Below, piece after piece: positions 1 through 7,503 of a DNA stretch of 43,197 nucleotides. Below the pieces are notes generated by a model. It made no database searches and was not told the origin of the DNA. It saw only the letters and a program-made list of their open reading frames with translations. Numbering within the stretch: the first letter of the stretch is position 1; every line of letters starts with the position of its first letter. The position numbers and the translations under genes are program-made. Source of the DNA: Gemmatimonadaceae bacterium (GTDB taxonomy: Bacteria > Gemmatimonadota > Gemmatimonadetes > Gemmatimonadales > Gemmatimonadaceae). Location of the stretch: positions 1 to 43,197 of the forward strand of contig JANWIF010000013.1 of the NCBI GenBank assembly GCA_025450035.1, read 5' to 3'.

Positions 1-1
1 C

Positions 2-1699
2 GAGGTGGTGAACCTTGGCTCGGGCGCGGACGACATGGGCGTCGGACGGGTGCTCGCGGTGTATCCGGCCACCGAAGGCTTGTCGTTCAAGCAGATTCGC
101 GCACTGGTGCACGGGCACCTCGATACCTTGCTGCTGCAGGTCGACGAGCCGCTGCCGCGCGCGCTCCTCCGGCGCGCGGGTGTGCCGCCGTTGGGCGAGG
201 CGTTGCGGATGGTGCACCGCCCAACGTCCATCGATGAAGCAATGCGCGGCCGATCGCGCCTGGCGTTCGAGGAACTGCTATTCGTCCACATCCTGCAGCG
301 TCGCGCCAAGGATCTGGCGCGCGAACCGCGCCGCGGCATCGCGTTCACCAACAAGCGCGAGTTGACCAGTCGTCTCAAGGCGTCCCTGCCGTTCGACCTC
401 ACGAGCGCGCAGGTGCGCGCGGTGCGGGAGATCGTGGCGGACATGCGGAGCGATCGGCGGATGCACCGGCTGCTCCAGGGCGACGTGGGGAGCGGCAAGA
501 CGGTGGTCGCGCTGTTTGCCGCGCTACTGGCGGTCGAGAACGGCTTTCAGGCGGCGGTGATGGCGCCCACCGAGCTGCTGGCCGAGCAACACGCGCGCAC
601 GTTGTCGCGCCTCCTCGAGCCGTTGGACATGCGGCCGCTGCTGGTGACCGGCGGCCTGGCGGCGCGCGAGCGCCGCGCCGCGGCGGCGCGCCTGGACTGC
701 GGTGCGCCGCTCATCGCTGTGGGGACCCACGCGTTGCTCCAGGATGACACGCGATTCGGTCGGTTAGGCCTGGTGGTGATCGATGAGCAGCAGCGCTTTG
801 GTGTGGAGCAGCGTGCCGCGTTAGGCGCAAAGGGGAACGCCGCCGCCGGCGGGGCGCGGCCGGACGTGTTGCTGCTCAGTGCGACGCCCATACCGCGCTC
901 GCTCTCGCTCACGACGTACGGCGACCTGGACATCAGCGTCCTCGATGAGCGCCCGCCCGGCCGCCTACCCGTGCGGACCGCGATGCGCCGCTCGTCGCGG
1001 CGCGGCGAGGTGCTGGCGTTCGTCGAGCAGCAGGTGGCGGAGGGGCGCCAGGCGTACATCGTGTATCCGGTCATCGAGGAATCGGAGAAGACCGACCTCA
1101 AGGCGGCGACCACGATGCACGCCGAGCTGGCGGCGGGCCCGTTTGCCGGCCGGCGCCTGGCGTTGTTGCACGGCCGCTTGAGCGCCGACGAACGGGACCG
1201 CACGATGCGTCGGTTCCTCGCTCACGAGATCGACGTGCTCGTGGCGACCACGGTGATCGAGGTCGGAATCGATGTGCCGAACGCGACGGTGATGCTCATC
1301 GAGCACCCGGAGCGGTTCGGGCTGTCCCAGCTCCACCAGCTCCGCGGGCGCGTGGGCCGCGGCGCCAGCGCCAGCTACTGCATCTTGCTCGGCGATCCTG
1401 GCCCGGAGGCCCGTGCGCGGTTGACGGTGTTCGCGCAGACCGACGACGGCTTCGCCATTGCGCGCGCCGATCTCGCGATGCGCGGCGAGGGAGATCTGTT
1501 CGGCGCGCGGCAGAGCGGAGAGCGGACGTTTCGCATCGCCGATCCGGTGCGCGACGAGGCGCTTTCCGCGCTGGCGGCCGAAGTGGCCGGTGAGAGTCTG
1601 GCCGCCGATCCGCCGCTGCGGCGCCCGGAGAACGCCGCGCTGCGTGGTGCGTTAGGCGAACGCTACCATCACGCGTTGGAGTTGTTTCGCGTGGGGTGA
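2..1699 (+). CDS. recG: ATP-dependent DNA helicase RecG (5' end missing)
   Basis: RecG is a superfamily 2 helicase that reverses stalled replication forks and branch-migrates recombination junctions in the cytoplasm. The reading frame is open from base 2, so the gene starts outside the window. About 565 residues remain, and the N-terminal part of the wedge/OB region is lost. Visible in order: the end of the wedge domain, a Walker A box GDVGSGKT near residue 160, the Walker B/DEAH-type box DEQQRFGVEQR (the family has DEQxRFGV), motif III SATPIPRSL, and in the C-terminal helicase lobe motif V/VI region the sequence TTVIEVGIDVPNA followed by QLRGRVGRG. The tail ending in YHHALELF is usual for RecG. 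The gene ends 20 bases before the stop of a convergent minus-strand gene. Assignment is by motif order and is very secure. Confidence 0.96.
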   Translation, partial: EVVNLGSGADDMGVGRVLAVYPATEGLSFKQIRALVHGHLDTLLLQVDEPLPRALLRRAGVPPLGEALRMVHRPTSIDEAMRGRSRLAFEELLFVHILQRRAKDLAREPRRGIAFTNKRELTSRLKASLPFDLTSAQVRAVREIVADMRSDRRMHRLLQGDVGSGKTVVALFAALLAVENGFQAAVMAPTELLAEQHARTLSRLLEPLDMRPLLVTGGLAARERRAAAARLDCGAPLIAVGTHALLQDDTRFGRLGLVVIDEQQRFGVEQRAALGAKGNAAAGGARPDVLLLSATPIPRSLSLTTYGDLDISVLDERPPGRLPVRTAMRRSSRRGEVLAFVEQQVAEGRQAYIVYPVIEESEKTDLKAATTMHAELAAGPFAGRRLALLHGRLSADERDRTMRRFLAHEIDVLVATTVIEVGIDVPNATVMLIEHPERFGLSQLHQLRGRVGRGASASYCILLGDPGPEARARLTVFAQTDDGFAIARADLAMRGEGDLFGARQSGERTFRIADPVRDEALSALAAEVAGESLAADPPLRRPENAALRGALGERYHHALELFRVG

Positions 1700-1718
1700 G
1701 CGCGCGCAGGACCTGCGC

Positions 1719-2270
1719 TCAGGGCGTGCGCTCCTTCAGCCGCTTCTTGATGCGATCCAGTTCCGCGTTGGTCTTATCGAGCTGGTCCTTGAGGCGCTGG
1801 TTCTCCTTTTCCAGATCATCCTGGCGCTGCGCCGCTTGCTGTGCCTCGGCCATGCGCGCAGGGTCGCTCGGCGCGGCCGCCGCCACCGGACGCTGCGTGA
1901 GTGAATCGAGCGCGGCCGCGATGCGGCGAAGTGTGGCGGCCTCCGTGCGATGCAGCGTGGCCGCCGTGTCGGCAAGATATTCGTCCAACCGCTCGGTGGC
2001 CGCACGCGGACTGCCGCTCCGGTTGGCCGGATCCAGTTTGAACAACGCGCGCCAGTACGTTGCCTCGCGCGACTCCGGCGAGCCGGGATACCGCTGCGCG
2101 AAGTCGTACAGGGCATGGTCGGCGTCGTCGAAGTGTCCTTGCGTCGCCGCCGTCTTGGCATTGGTGAGCGTCGAAAGCCAATCCCCTGCCGCGGGGGGCA
2201 TCGAACGGCGCGTGCTCGTGGCGCACCCGGCCAACAGGACAGCGAGGCCGGCCACGGCGAACCGAGTCAC
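1719..2270 (-). CDS. QseG-like lipoprotein with C-terminal coiled coil
   Basis: A predicted 183-residue lipoprotein. The GTG start gives a short positively charged n-region and a lipobox L-A-G-C with the acylated Cys at residue 16. The middle (about residues 30-95) is helical and TPR-like, including DADHALYDFAQRYPGSPESR. From about residue 148 to the end there is a charged heptad-rich coiled coil (DDLEKENQRLKDQLDKTNAE). Its GTG start overlaps the stop of the upstream sensor kinase gene (GTGA, 2267-2270), so the two are almost certainly co-translated. A lipoprotein directly after a kinase of this layout resembles QseG after QseE/GlrK in enterobacteria, where QseG modulates the kinase. The family link is inferred from context and architecture, not from recognised residues. 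Confidence 0.72.
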   Translation of the reverse strand: MTRFAVAGLAVLLAGCATSTRRSMPPAAGDWLSTLTNAKTAATQGHFDDADHALYDFAQRYPGSPESREATYWRALFKLDPANRSGSPRAATERLDEYLADTAATLHRTEAATLRRIAAALDSLTQRPVAAAAPSDPARMAEAQQAAQRQDDLEKENQRLKDQLDKTNAELDRIKKRLKERTP

Positions 2271-3775
2271 GCCGGCACTCCAACGTTAGGCGTGCGCGGC
2301 CGGTCGTGCACGCGTCCGCCCGCGCGCAGCGGAAGCGTGAGGTGGAAGGTCGTGCCGACGCCCAGCACGCTCTCCACCGAGATCTGTCCGCCGTGGGCAA
2401 CCACGATCTGCCGCGCGATGGCGAGCCCGAGCCCGCTGCCTCCCTGGGTCGCGGCATCCTGATTGTCCGCCTGATAAAACTTCTCGAAGATGTGCGGGAG
2501 CTGCTGCGGTGGGATGCCGGCGCCGGTGTCCCGGACATCGAGATGGACCTGCTGCTCCTGCGCGTCCACGTGAAGCTCCACGGTGCCGCCGCGTTCGGTG
2601 AACTTGAATGCATTGGCCACGAGATTGCCGAGCACTTCGCTGATTCGGTCCGGATCCCAGAGGACCTCGCTAGGGAGCGTCCCGTTGCGCTCCACGCGAA
2701 AATCTATTCCCCGCTGCGAGGCAAGAACGAGGAAGGTTTCCTCGATCTCGGAAAGGAAAACGTCCAGCTGCGTGGAGCGCAGATCGAGCTTTCCGCCGCC
2801 AGCCTCGAAACGGCTCACGTCGAGCAACTGGTGCACCAAGCGCGAGAGCGAGCGTGTTTGCGAATCGAGCGTGCGCACGATCTCGTGCATCTTCGGCGAC
2901 ACGGGACCATAGACGCCCTCATCGATCAGCTGCAAGTAACCGAGGATGACGTTGATGGGTGTCTTGAGCTCGTGCGATGCGACGGACACGAACTCCGCCT
3001 TGAGCCGATCGAGTTGCGTCAACTGGTGCGACATGGACTGAAAGCTTTCCGCCAAGTGGCCGAATTCATCCCGTCGCCGGGCCGAAACTCGCAAACGATA
3101 GCCGAAGTTTCCGTCGGCAACAGCGGCCATCCCTAACTCGAGATCCCGGATCGGACTGCCGATCGTGCGCCACAGCAATACCGAGATGATGAACGCGAGT
3201 GTCGCGGCGACTGCGAGTCCGAGCGCGGCCGCGTTGCGTGCCTGTTCGGTTTTCGCCGTAGCCTGGGCCACGAGGCGGCTGGACCGATCGCGCAGTATGC
3301 TTTCGGCGGCGGTGAGCTCGCGTTCCATAGCCGTAATCGCGGGGATGAGATGCTGTGTGGACACGGAGTCGGCAATTTTTCCGTGCCCCTGCGCCGCCGC
3401 TTCGTACTCGACCGGCACGAACGATGCTACGCGAGCCACTGCGCCACCAATACTCGCGGAGGCGTCCGACATCCCGAGATGGGAAAGCGAGTCGGCCGTG
3501 GCGGAGAGCACGGTGAGCTGCGAATCCATCGACGCGCGTATTTGCGGCTGGTGTACGAACACGAGGGAGAGATCGAGGCGGCGGAGTTCGTCGGTGCCAG
3601 CGCGCATTTTGTTGAGCAGCAGCGACGCGGCGAACTCACGTTTCTGCAAGACCGTCGTCACGTCGTGCAATGCCTCCAGCGAGCGTAGCGCGAGCAGGAG
3701 GGGAAAGAGGAGTACCAGCGTGATCGCCAGTAGTCCAACGGCCAGCTTCGAGCGAATTGTCACGGGCAGGACCAC
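2267..3775 (-). CDS. membrane sensor histidine kinase (HAMP-HisKA-HATPase)
   Basis: A 502-residue two-component sensor kinase. TM1 is at about residues 12-30 and a largely helical periplasmic segment of about 150 residues follows. TM2 is at about 182-202, then a HAMP linker, a HisKA domain with the phospho-accepting His in VASHELKTP (about residue 268), and a HATPase domain with N box NLVANAFKF, G1 DTGAGIP and G2 GGSGLGLAIA. I chose GTG at 3775 because GGAG lies 6 bases upstream. GTG at 3763, giving MTIRSKLAVG, is an equally natural start. A longer frame back to 3985 begins with TTG and has unconvincing sequence. Architecture and the following lipoprotein gene resemble QseE/GlrK. No response regulator gene is adjacent, so the kinase looks orphaned here; its signal is unknown. 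Confidence 0.9.
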   Translation of the reverse strand: MVLPVTIRSKLAVGLLAITLVLLFPLLLALRSLEALHDVTTVLQKREFAASLLLNKMRAGTDELRRLDLSLVFVHQPQIRASMDSQLTVLSATADSLSHLGMSDASASIGGAVARVASFVPVEYEAAAQGHGKIADSVSTQHLIPAITAMERELTAAESILRDRSSRLVAQATAKTEQARNAAALGLAVAATLAFIISVLLWRTIGSPIRDLELGMAAVADGNFGYRLRVSARRRDEFGHLAESFQSMSHQLTQLDRLKAEFVSVASHELKTPINVILGYLQLIDEGVYGPVSPKMHEIVRTLDSQTRSLSRLVHQLLDVSRFEAGGGKLDLRSTQLDVFLSEIEETFLVLASQRGIDFRVERNGTLPSEVLWDPDRISEVLGNLVANAFKFTERGGTVELHVDAQEQQVHLDVRDTGAGIPPQQLPHIFEKFYQADNQDAATQGGSGLGLAIARQIVVAHGGQISVESVLGVGTTFHLTLPLRAGGRVHDRPRTPNVGVPA

Positions 3776-4151
3776 GTGATGCTCCGCTGCGCCCGCGGGC
3801 AACGCACGGCGCCCACGCTCGGCGTCGAGCGCGCGGTGGCGCGTGATATGGAGCCAGCGCCGGAGCGCGCGGCCCTCAGAGTGACCTGGCGTCGCATCAT
3901 TGGAATTAAAACAAATCTCGTAGCGCCTCGCGAGCCAGTCGGAAGCGTCAAAGTGGTGCTCATCACGCGCCCCTTCCGCCCGCAATCAGCCGCGCAATAA
4001 TACACCGCGCGGCAGCGCGCGTGCCTATGAGCGCGCGTGTCCTGCTCGCCGTTTTGATTCGAGCGTCGTTGGATTGGTGCACGTTCGCCTCCATCGTACA
4101 CGTCAGCGTCCACCGACGCCAGCAGGCGACACTGGGCTGCGACTATAGACG
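3776..4151. other. divergent intergenic region between the kinase and asnS
   Basis: About 440 bases separate the kinase start from asnS; the asnS promoter occupies the right end. On the minus strand a TATTAT box (4002-3997) could be a -10 for the kinase, but I see no good -35. Also on the minus strand, an ATG at 3963 preceded by AAGGGG opens a 67-codon frame. It stops at 3760, where its TGA overlaps the possible kinase start GTG 3763 (GTGA). It may be a small leader gene, but its composition is not convincing, so I do not call it a CDS. The rest holds no recognisable gene. Confidence 0.4.
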
Positions 4152-4180
4152 TTGACACCGTGGGCGAGCGGCCGTAATTT
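4152..4180 (+). promoter_or_regulatory. sigma70-type promoter of asnS
   Basis: A perfect -35 TTGACA (4152-4157), a 17-base spacer and a -10 TAATTT (4175-4180). Transcription would start near 4187, leaving a 5' leader of about 32 bases before the TTG start of asnS. It is the best consensus promoter I found in the window. The call rests on sequence only. Confidence 0.7.
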
Positions 4181-4218
4181 TCCGATCCCTCGCCGTAACT
4201 CTAGCCACAACAACGACA

Positions 4219-5514
4219 TTGAGTATTCCTCGCATAGACGAGCTCACACAGCACGTCGGGCGCGCCGTCAGGGTATATGGTTGGGTGACGCACCTACGCT
4301 CCTCAGGCAAAATCGCGTTCATTGTACTCCGCGACGGTACGGGTGAGATGCAGGGAGTGCTGGTGAAAACCCAGGTCTCAGCCGAGGTGTGGGAACGATT
4401 CGCGGCACTCACTATCGAAACGTCGGTCGCGCTGACCGGCGAGGTACGGATCGAGCCACGATCGCCAGGGGGCATCGAAATTTCGGTGACCGAGCTCGAG
4501 ATCATCGGGGCGAGCCCGCTGGACTATCCCATTCAGCCAAAGGAACACGGGATCGACTTCCTACTTGACCATCGCCATCTGTGGCTTCGGTCGCCGCGAC
4601 AGCGCGCGATCGCGCGCGTGCGCAGCGAGATCGAGCAGGCGATCCACGATTTCTTCTACGCACGAGGGTTCGTCCGCGTGGACACGCCGATCCTCACGGC
4701 GGCGATCGGGGAACGGTCGGGCTTGTTCGAGACGGAGTACTTCGACGAAGGGTCGGCGTACCTGGCGCAGACGGGCCAGCTGTACGGCGAGGCGGCCGCG
4801 GCCGCGCTCGGCCGGATTTACACCTTCGGCCCGACCTTCCGCGCAGAAAAGTCCAAGACGCGGCGTCATCTCTCCGAGTTCTGGATGATCGAGCCCGAGG
4901 TGGCGTGGAACGATTCGGACGACAACATGCGTCTTCAGGAAGAGTTCGTAACGAACCTGGTGCAACGCGCACTGGAACGATGCGCGCGCGAGTTGTCCGT
5001 GTTGGAGCGCGACACTTCGCCACTGACGCTGGTATCGCCGCCCTTTCCGCGTCTCGACTATGGCGACGCGATTCAGTTCCTGAAGCAGCACGGTCGCTCG
5101 ATCGCGTGGGGCGACGACCTGGGTGCCGAGGACGAGGCGGTGATCGTGGCCGAGTACGATCGCCCGGTGTTCGTGGTGAACTATCCGCGCGAAGCGAAGG
5201 CTTTCTACATGAAGGAGAATCCCGCCGACCCGCGCACCGTACTCTGCGACGACCTGTTGGCGCCGGAAGGCTACGGCGAAATCATCGGTGGGAGTCAGCG
5301 GGAGGACGACCACGACAAACTCCTGACCCGCATCCGGGCCGAGGGCCTGCCTGAAACGGCGTACGACTGGTACCTGGATCTCCGTAAGTACGGCACGTTC
5401 GTCCACTCGGGTTTTGGGTTAGGCCTCGAGCGGACGATCTCGTGGATTTGCGGTCTAGGCCACTTGCGGGAGACGATTGCTTTCCCGCGGATGATGAATC
5501 GATTGAGGCCGTGA
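4219..5514 (+). CDS. asnS: asparaginyl-tRNA synthetase
   Basis: A class IIb aminoacyl-tRNA synthetase that charges tRNA-Asn with asparagine in the cytoplasm; 431 residues, typical length. The N-terminal OB-fold anticodon-binding domain (about residues 1-105, VRVYGWVTHLRSSGKIAF) is followed by the catalytic core. Motif 2 is the AsnRS-type sequence TFRAEKSKTRRHLSEFWMIE near residues 205-224, and motif 3 is GFGLGLERT near 397-405. HLSEFWMIEPE and TGQLYGEAAA favour AsnRS over AspRS. The start is TTG at 4219 (MSIPRIDELTQHVG), a length and N-terminus that fit the family; I see no strong Shine-Dalgarno. A consensus promoter lies just upstream. The gene converges on mazG across an inverted-repeat element beginning at its stop codon. 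Confidence 0.95.
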   Translation: MSIPRIDELTQHVGRAVRVYGWVTHLRSSGKIAFIVLRDGTGEMQGVLVKTQVSAEVWERFAALTIETSVALTGEVRIEPRSPGGIEISVTELEIIGASPLDYPIQPKEHGIDFLLDHRHLWLRSPRQRAIARVRSEIEQAIHDFFYARGFVRVDTPILTAAIGERSGLFETEYFDEGSAYLAQTGQLYGEAAAAALGRIYTFGPTFRAEKSKTRRHLSEFWMIEPEVAWNDSDDNMRLQEEFVTNLVQRALERCARELSVLERDTSPLTLVSPPFPRLDYGDAIQFLKQHGRSIAWGDDLGAEDEAVIVAEYDRPVFVVNYPREAKAFYMKENPADPRTVLCDDLLAPEGYGEIIGGSQREDDHDKLLTRIRAEGLPETAYDWYLDLRKYGTFVHSGFGLGLERTISWICGLGHLRETIAFPRMMNRLRP

Positions 5515-5625
5515 TGGGTGGGTGGTAGCTAGTAGTTGGTGGTTAGTGGTTGATGATTGGTGAACTACGTACTACGGTCGTGGTTCGTAGTTCACCAACC
5601 ACCAATAACCAACCACCCATAACCA
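5512..5625. repeat. GGTTGGTGG-rich imperfect inverted repeat, copy 1
   Basis: This fills the space between the convergent asnS and mazG genes. The core is a perfect 13-base stem, TTGGTGAACTACG (5557-5569) against CGTAGTTCACCAA (5586-5598), with a 16-base loop. Outside it the left side is made of GTTGGTGG/GGTTAGTGG units and the right side of CCACCAAT/AACCAACCACCC units, which can extend the hairpin imperfectly. The element begins at the asnS stop (TGATGG). It could act as a bidirectional terminator. It resembles the element at 40371, and the shared 18-base segment GTTGGTGGTNNGTGGTTG matches at 16 of 18 positions (5535-5552 and 40386-40403). Confidence 0.75.
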
Positions 5626-5626
5626 A

Positions 5627-6379
5627 TTACCGCTTCACTTCCTCCCACAACTCGTCCAGCTGATCCATGCTGAGCTCGGCCAGCGACGTGCCGCGCGCTC
5701 GGGCCAGCCGTTCCATCCCTGTGAACCTTCGTTCGAACTTTGCATTGGCTCTGTCCAAGGCGACGGCCGCGTGCACGTTTGCTCGGCGGCAGAGATTCAC
5801 TACTGCGAATAGCAGGTCGCCCAGCTCGCCTTCCAACGCGGTCGCCGCGTCAGCGTCGCGCGGAAGGGGCCGATCGAGCTGTTCACGAACTTCGGCCAAC
5901 TCTTCCTCCACCTTCAGCGCCGGTCCCTCGGTGTCGGGCCAGTCAAAGCCTACGCCCGCGGCGCGGTCCTGAAGTCGCTGGGCACGGTGCAGTGCGGGGA
6001 GCCCCGGTGGGAGACCGTCGGCGAGTGACGAGCGGGAACGCGCCTTCATCGTTTCCCAACTTTCTCGTTCGCCGCCGCCGTACAGGTGCGGATGACGACG
6101 CTTCATTTTTTCGATCAATCCAGTCGCCACGTCGTGCGCGTCGAAGGCACCGTCCTCTTCCGCAAGCACGGAGTGGAAGAGCACCTGCAGCAGCACGTCG
6201 CCTAACTCCTCACGCATTGCGGAGGTGTCGGCTGTGCGCAGCGCGTCGTCCAACTCGTGCGACTCTTCCAAGAGATACGGTCGCAAGGACTCGTGCGTTT
6301 GCGCGCGATCCCATTCGCATCGCGCCCGCAGATCGCGCATGAGCGCGAGCGCATCCTCAAGCGTTGATTTGTCTTGCAT
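5627..6379 (-). CDS. mazG: nucleoside triphosphate pyrophosphohydrolase MazG
   Basis: MazG hydrolyses canonical and damaged NTPs to NMP and pyrophosphate and can affect (p)ppGpp levels and nucleotide pool quality. The 250-residue protein has the tandem MazG layout. The N-terminal domain has its acidic metal site in EESHELDDAL (about residues 38-47) and EELGDVLLQV (57-66). The C-terminal domain has VEEELAEVREQL and EGELGDLLFAVV. The linker carries the common RRHPHLYGGGE-type segment. The ATG at 6379 is preceded by the strong Shine-Dalgarno GGGAGGAG. The gene is divergent from alr, and the alr -35 box overlaps its start codon. It contains one GTTAGGC motif in its sense orientation (E-L-G-D at 6205-6200). 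Confidence 0.94.
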   Translation of the reverse strand: MQDKSTLEDALALMRDLRARCEWDRAQTHESLRPYLLEESHELDDALRTADTSAMREELGDVLLQVLFHSVLAEEDGAFDAHDVATGLIEKMKRRHPHLYGGGERESWETMKARSRSSLADGLPPGLPALHRAQRLQDRAAGVGFDWPDTEGPALKVEEELAEVREQLDRPLPRDADAATALEGELGDLLFAVVNLCRRANVHAAVALDRANAKFERRFTGMERLARARGTSLAELSMDQLDELWEEVKR

Positions 6380-6402
6380 CGCTCCTCCCGGGCCGGTATA
6401 CT
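6374..6402 (+). promoter_or_regulatory. sigma70-type promoter of alr overlapping the mazG start
   Basis: A -35 TTGCAT (6374-6379), a 17-base spacer and a -10 TATACT (6397-6402), pointing at alr. Transcription would start near 6409, about 30 bases before the alr ATG. The -35 box covers the mazG start codon, so polymerase binding here and expression of mazG may interfere. The spacing and boxes are good, but nothing else supports the call. Confidence 0.6.
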
Positions 6403-6438
6403 ACCCGCCCGAACGATGATGCGTCAACGCGAGAGTCG

Positions 6439-7503
6439 ATGACACGCGCCTGGGTCGAGGTCGATCTGGGCGCGTTACGCCGCAATGGGGCCGTGATGGC
6501 CGCGCGCGCCAACGCCCTGCTCCCGATGATCAAGGCCGATGGCTACGGGATTGGCGCCATTGCGGCCGCGCGTGCCCTGGAGCCGCTTGCGCCGTGGGGA
6601 TTCGGCGTCGCCACCGTTGACGAAGGACGCGAGCTGCGGAATGCCGGTGTCGAGCGTCCGATTGTGGTTTTCACGCCGCTGCTTCGCGTCGAGCTTGCAA
6701 GCGCTCGAGACCTTGGTCTGACGCCAGCGCTCGGCACGGCCCAACAGATTGCTGCATGGAGCGCGTGCGGCGGCGGTGCGTGGCACCTGGCCATCGACAC
6801 CGGCATGCATCGCGCCGGGGTTCGCTGGGACGCGATGCACGAGATTCGCTCGCTGCTCGAGGATGCTCCGCCCACAGGAGCATTCACGCATTTTCACTCT
6901 GCGGAACGTGATGACGGTTCGCTGCAAGAGCAGGAGGGACGATTCGAAGACGCGCTGGCGTGCCTGCCGTCGCGCCCGCCACTCGTGCACGCCGAAAACT
7001 CAGCGGCGCTCGCGCGCACCCGGCGTTCGCGTTGGTCGTTGGGACGGCCCGGAGTTTTTCTCTATGGAGTGGGCAGTGGCGACGGCGCGCTGGTCCAACC
7101 CGAGCCGGTGGTGCGGTTGTGCGCGCGTATCGCCGAGCTCCGCACCGTGCGCGAGGGAGAGACCGTGAGCTATGGCGCAACGTATCGCGCGCGCGGCGAA
7201 CGGCGCATTGCGACGCTCCCGCTCGGCTACGCCGACGGGTATCGCCGCGCGCTCGGCAATCGCGGCCAGGCGCTCGTGGGTGGACGGCTGGCGCGCGTGG
7301 CCGGCATCGTGACCATGGACATGACGATGATTGACGTGACCGGCGTGGAGTGCGCGGTTGGGGACGTCGTCACGCTCATTGGGCGAGATGGCGAACACGA
7401 GCTGAGCGTCGAGGCGGTTGCTAACGCGGGTGAGCTGTCGCCCTACGAGCTCCTGACCGGTCTACGGGCGCGATTGCCGCGGCGCTACGTGGACCCTGCA
7501 TGA
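6439..7503 (+). CDS. alr: alanine racemase
   Basis: A PLP enzyme that interconverts L- and D-alanine for peptidoglycan; 354 residues. Fold-type III barrel with the PLP-binding lysine in MIKADGYGIG (Lys32) and the second catalytic base in VSYGATYRA (Tyr245) on the C-terminal side. TLPLGYADGY and VTMDMTMIDV are also family signatures. I start at ATG 6439 because it gives MTRAWVEVDLGALRRN, the usual Alr N-terminus; the frame opens 25 codons earlier, inside the promoter. The stop overlaps the deoB start (ATGA at 7500). Grouping with deoB and cdd suggests a small housekeeping operon rather than a functional pathway. Confidence 0.95.
   Translation: MTRAWVEVDLGALRRNGAVMAARANALLPMIKADGYGIGAIAAARALEPLAPWGFGVATVDEGRELRNAGVERPIVVFTPLLRVELASARDLGLTPALGTAQQIAAWSACGGGAWHLAIDTGMHRAGVRWDAMHEIRSLLEDAPPTGAFTHFHSAERDDGSLQEQEGRFEDALACLPSRPPLVHAENSAALARTRRSRWSLGRPGVFLYGVGSGDGALVQPEPVVRLCARIAELRTVREGETVSYGATYRARGERRIATLPLGYADGYRRALGNRGQALVGGRLARVAGIVTMDMTMIDVTGVECAVGDVVTLIGRDGEHELSVEAVANAGELSPYELLTGLRARLPRRYVDPA

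Noticed and set aside
3776..3985. The N-terminal extension of the sensor kinase to TTG 3985
   Set aside because: The extra 70 residues look non-coding, and a GGAG precedes GTG 3775, where the first membrane segment begins soon after.
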